Origin: Rubripirellula sp.
GTDB taxonomy: Bacteria > Planctomycetota > Planctomycetia > Pirellulales > Pirellulaceae
Assembly: GCA_029245125.1 (NCBI GenBank)
Contig: JAQWPZ010000177.1
Coordinates: 25,728 to 89,727 of the forward strand
DNA: 64,000 nucleotides
Reading direction: 5' to 3'
The notes beneath the pieces were generated by a model. The model saw nothing but the letters and a program-made list of their open reading frames with translations. It searched no databases and had not been told where the DNA came from. Within the stretch, counting starts at the first letter, position 1; each line of letters opens with the position of its first letter. Positions 61,589 to 64,000 of this stretch are shown here, one piece after another. Position numbers and translations under genes: made by a program.

Positions 61589-62632
61589 TCATTCGGCATA
61601 GATTTGCCGAACCGTTTTGATCCATTCGTCCCAGTTTTCGGCCGCCGCTTCAAAATCGACACGCATCCAACGGATCGGCTCCGGCGGCAAGACTCGTGGT
61701 GGAAATTCACTGCTACGACTGATTGGGATTTGGCTGCTGTTACCCATCGCAAGGCGGTCTTCCGTTTCGGGGCGTACCAGGAAGTCGGCCAAGGCATCCG
61801 CAGCGACTGGATGAGGCGCACCACGAATGACTGCGACGGTATTGGGGATTCTCAAAGCGCCTGGTTCATCCGATTTTTGGTCGGGGTAAACGATCGCGAC
61901 TGGCATACCGCTGTCTTGTTCGATGATCGCGTCATCGGTATCGGTGAGGCCCCACGCTACTTGTCCGGATGAAACGGCTAACGCGACTTGTTTATTTCCT
62001 GAGAGGATTACTGCATTGTCGCGAATTTTTTTGAGTTCTTCGAGGGTTGCCTCTTCCCCTTGAGTTTCGCGGAGGACGGCAAAGTGTGTGGCGGTGGTGC
62101 CAAACAGAGGGCGTGCCATGGCGCAATTTTTGGCCCATTTGGGATCGGCCAACTCGCTTACCGATCGAGGGTATTGTTCGGGATCGGTCAGCAGTCGTGT
62201 GTTGACAAGCAGGATTCTGGCGCGGGCCGCAAAGCCGCACCAACTGCCATCCTTTGCGATCATGTCTCGGGGATAGCCAGCTTCGACGTCCCACGATCGA
62301 GGTTCCAGCAAGCCCAGTTTCTGGAGCCGAACGGTGTGGATGATTTCGTTGTTCCAGAACAGATCACAGACGGGCGATTTTTCCTCGGCGATGATCTGAT
62401 TCGCCAGTCCGACGGTTTTTGTTGATTCAACGTCAAATTTGCGAATGGCGGTTGTTTGTCCCTCGGTCGATCTCTCGAACGCATTCAGGATGGGTTCAGC
62501 AAACTCCTGGTCCAGGGCAGAATAGATCACCACGTCACTTTCGGATCGTTTCACACAACCGGAAAACGATAATCCGAGAAGCGGCAGCGAGAGGATCAGA
62601 AGTGAGTGGCAGCAGAGATTCAGTGTTTTCAT
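61589..62632 (-). CDS. Iron-type extracellular solute-binding protein (FbpA-like lipoprotein)
   Basis: This 347-residue binding protein has a lipoprotein-like signal (SLLILSLPLLGLSFSGC) with Cys as the acylation site. The mature part has VVIYSALDQEFAEPILNAFE, as in FbpA/FutA periplasmic ferric-binding proteins, then CDLFWNNEII, LLVNTRLL, WGLTDTDDAI and RIPNTVAVIRGAPHP. Such proteins feed ABC transporters; no permease or ATPase gene is beside it. The ligand could be Fe(III) or another anion. ATG 62632 is chosen over an in-frame start at 62659, which would overlap the divergent peptidase gene. Confidence 0.83.
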   Translation of the reverse strand: MKTLNLCCHSLLILSLPLLGLSFSGCVKRSESDVVIYSALDQEFAEPILNAFERSTEGQTTAIRKFDVESTKTVGLANQIIAEEKSPVCDLFWNNEIIHTVRLQKLGLLEPRSWDVEAGYPRDMIAKDGSWCGFAARARILLVNTRLLTDPEQYPRSVSELADPKWAKNCAMARPLFGTTATHFAVLRETQGEEATLEELKKIRDNAVILSGNKQVALAVSSGQVAWGLTDTDDAIIEQDSGMPVAIVYPDQKSDEPGALRIPNTVAVIRGAPHPVAADALADFLVRPETEDRLAMGNSSQIPISRSSEFPPRVLPPEPIRWMRVDFEAAAENWDEWIKTVRQIYAE

Positions 62633-62649
62633 CAGGTTACAATGAGCGA

Positions 62650-63936
62650 ATGATCGCAATGAGGTTGATACAGTTCGTCGCAGCGACCCTCGCCGTTGCC
62701 GGTACGCTTTCGGTCGCCGGCGGCGCGGATTTGGTGAAACGTGACGGCCAGCATATCGAGTTGATCACCGATGGAATTCCGGCCGCCGAAGCCGATACGA
62801 TCGTGGCCACTTTTGACGCTGCTGTCGAGCAGTGGTCGAAATTCTGGGGATTGGTCGATGGGGAGGCGGCGGACTTCCACGTCCAAGCTTACCTGATGCG
62901 AGACGTCGAGCGATTCGCCCGCGAGGGGCTGATTCCGCCCCAAGTGCCCGATTTTCCGTTTGGCTACACGCTTGGAAACCAGATTTGGGTGCGGGCTCAA
63001 CAGAGCGAATATTACACGCGGCACCTCGTCCTGCATGAGGGTGTCCATGCTTTTGCCTATGCGTTTTTTAAGGGTGGCGGCGCGACGTGGTTCCAGGAGG
63101 GGACGGCTGAGTTGTTGGCGACGCATCGTGATTCAGCCGCTCAAGTCACCGTCAATACCGTCCCTGCGAATCGCGATGAGGTTCCTTTTTGGGGGCGGTT
63201 CAAGAGGATGAACCAAAGCCGCCAGCAACAGAGTGTGCCAACCTTGGCATCCGTGCTGGGATACCAGCCCGATCTCCGCGGTGATGTTGAAACTTACGGT
63301 TGGAGCTGGGCGGCGGCGATGATGATGTCTCGCTATCCACAATATCGACCTGTCCTGTTGGATGCAGCGAGAAAAGGGCAGCTCCGCAACGGTCCGTTTA
63401 ACCAAGTCGTGCGTCGCGGCCTTGCCGACCAGTGGCCCATTCTCGAGGCTCGCTGGCGGGTGATGTGCCAAGACCTTGACTACGGATTCGATTGGTCGCG
63501 GGAACAGGTCGAGCTCTCGATCGGAGATCCCCAATGGAATGGTCGGCCGTTGCGAGTCAAGGTTGCAGCTGATCGCGGTTGGCAGTCGTTGGGGGTTCGT
63601 GTCCCCGGTGGCGTGTCACTTCGCTTATCTGCGACCGGGCAAGTTACCTTGGCTGACCAACCCAAACCATGGTTAAGTGAACCTGACGGGATTACATTTC
63701 AATACCATCGTGGTCGCCCACTCGGGCAACTTTTGGTCAGTGTCTTGCCCAACGCGATCAACGCTTCAAACGACACTGTGCAACCGCTTCCGCTCTATGC
63801 GGTCAATGAAAATACAACGTTGGAAGTGGATGAGTACAGCTGGTTGTTGTTTCGTGTCAACGATGCGGTTGGGCAATTAGATGACAATCAAGGGCAATAC
63901 GAGGTCACCGTGCAATTGGCGAATCGACAGCCTTGA
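62650..63936 (+). CDS. Secreted HExxH metallopeptidase-like protein
   Basis: This 428-residue exported protein has signal peptide IQFVAATLAVAGTLSVAGG. The zinc motif is HEGVHAFAYAF with GGGATWFQEGTAELLATH downstream, the third ligand Glu of a gluzincin. N-terminal sequence around YLMRDVERFAREGLIPPQ and C-terminal beta-rich sequence have no family I can name. DUF1570-like planctomycete peptidases have a similar core. The start lies only 17 bases from the divergent binding-protein start. The stop codon is inside the 19-bp array that runs to the window edge. Confidence 0.72.
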   Translation: MIAMRLIQFVAATLAVAGTLSVAGGADLVKRDGQHIELITDGIPAAEADTIVATFDAAVEQWSKFWGLVDGEAADFHVQAYLMRDVERFAREGLIPPQVPDFPFGYTLGNQIWVRAQQSEYYTRHLVLHEGVHAFAYAFFKGGGATWFQEGTAELLATHRDSAAQVTVNTVPANRDEVPFWGRFKRMNQSRQQQSVPTLASVLGYQPDLRGDVETYGWSWAAAMMMSRYPQYRPVLLDAARKGQLRNGPFNQVVRRGLADQWPILEARWRVMCQDLDYGFDWSREQVELSIGDPQWNGRPLRVKVAADRGWQSLGVRVPGGVSLRLSATGQVTLADQPKPWLSEPDGITFQYHRGRPLGQLLVSVLPNAINASNDTVQPLPLYAVNENTTLEVDEYSWLLFRVNDAVGQLDDNQGQYEVTVQLANRQP

Positions 63937-64000
63937 GCTGGATCGACAGCCTTGAGCTGGATCGACAGCCTTGAGCTGGATCGACAGCCTTGAGCTGGAT
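63923..64000. repeat. 19-bp tandem repeat containing the peptidase stop codon
   Basis: Four units of ATCGACAGCCTTGAGCTGG lie at 63923-63941, 63942-63960, 63961-63979 and 63980-63998, all identical. The array reaches the window edge and probably continues. The gene stop (63934-63936) is in the first unit. Confidence 0.96.

Overview
The window looks like chromosomal DNA of a marine-type planctomycete of the Pirellulaceae (Rhodopirellula-like). This is inferred from gene content. It has a DUF1549/DUF1553 protein followed by a Tat-exported DUF1501 protein, a secreted sulfatase and a CE15 esterase. It also has a formyltransferase of tetrahydromethanopterin C1 metabolism, a eukaryote-like type II glutamine synthetase, an EF-Tu with a planctomycete-style switch I, and a giant SdrD-B/FG-GAP protein with an N-terminal LEPR-like motif. 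I see no phage, IS element, CRISPR array or rRNA operon.

Layout. 1-3.6 kb: rhamnulokinase, then a two-gene C1 operon (5-formyl-THF cyclo-ligase overlapping formylmethanofuran:H4MPT formyltransferase). 3.9-10 kb: secreted DUF1549/DUF1553 and DUF1501 proteins and a CE15 esterase. 10.1-14.4 kb: HrpB helicase and a FetAB-type ABC exporter. 14.4-18.3 kb (minus strand): MBOAT and SGNH O-acetylation pair, cyclophilin, a membrane-anchored hypothetical. 18.7-23.7 kb: HEAT-repeat protein, sulfatase, GSII, Ser/Thr kinase. 24.0-28.5 kb: the ancient block tRNA-Thr, tRNA-Tyr, tRNA-Gly, tRNA-Thr, tuf, tRNA-Trp, secE, nusG, rplK, which stops after rplK without rplA. 29.3-33.2 kb: small Gly/Ser/aromatic-rich secreted protein, an Lpg1974-like outer-membrane protein, and a beta-barrel gene overlapping a secreted C39-type peptidase. 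33.7-46 kb: a capsule-type glycosyltransferase facing a ten-gene cluster that supplies every step of CMP-legionaminic acid synthesis by the GDP-sugar route, plus a second CBS/nucleotidyltransferase paralogue that has lost its catalytic motifs. 46.2-48.8 kb: a PilT-type ATPase followed by a PilB/GspE relative with a destroyed P-loop. 49-55 kb (minus): Tat-exported WD40 protein followed by the 1638-residue SdrD-B protein. 55.5-63.9 kb: LolA-like secreted protein, FmdB zinc ribbon, membrane-anchored possible RNase-fold protein with an overlapping zinc-ribbon gene, GT2, RidA, methyltransferase, iron-type binding protein, secreted HExxH peptidase.

The most unusual sequence-level feature is the density of short tandem repeats (units of 13-28 bp, 2-6 copies). 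At least fifteen arrays lie in 64 kb, mostly between genes or exactly at gene ends. In three genes the stop codon is inside the repeat unit. The units are unrelated to each other, so this looks like a local duplication process and not one mobile repeat family.

The strongest candidates for undescribed biology are: the C39 peptidase/beta-barrel pair, whose layout recalls FapD/FapF of functional-amyloid export; the pseudo-nucleotidyltransferase inside the legionaminic acid operon; the tandem of an intact PilT-like and a dead PilB-like ATPase; and the membrane-anchored RNase-like/zinc-ribbon pair. All functional statements rest on reading the sequence and knowledge of families; no database search was run.
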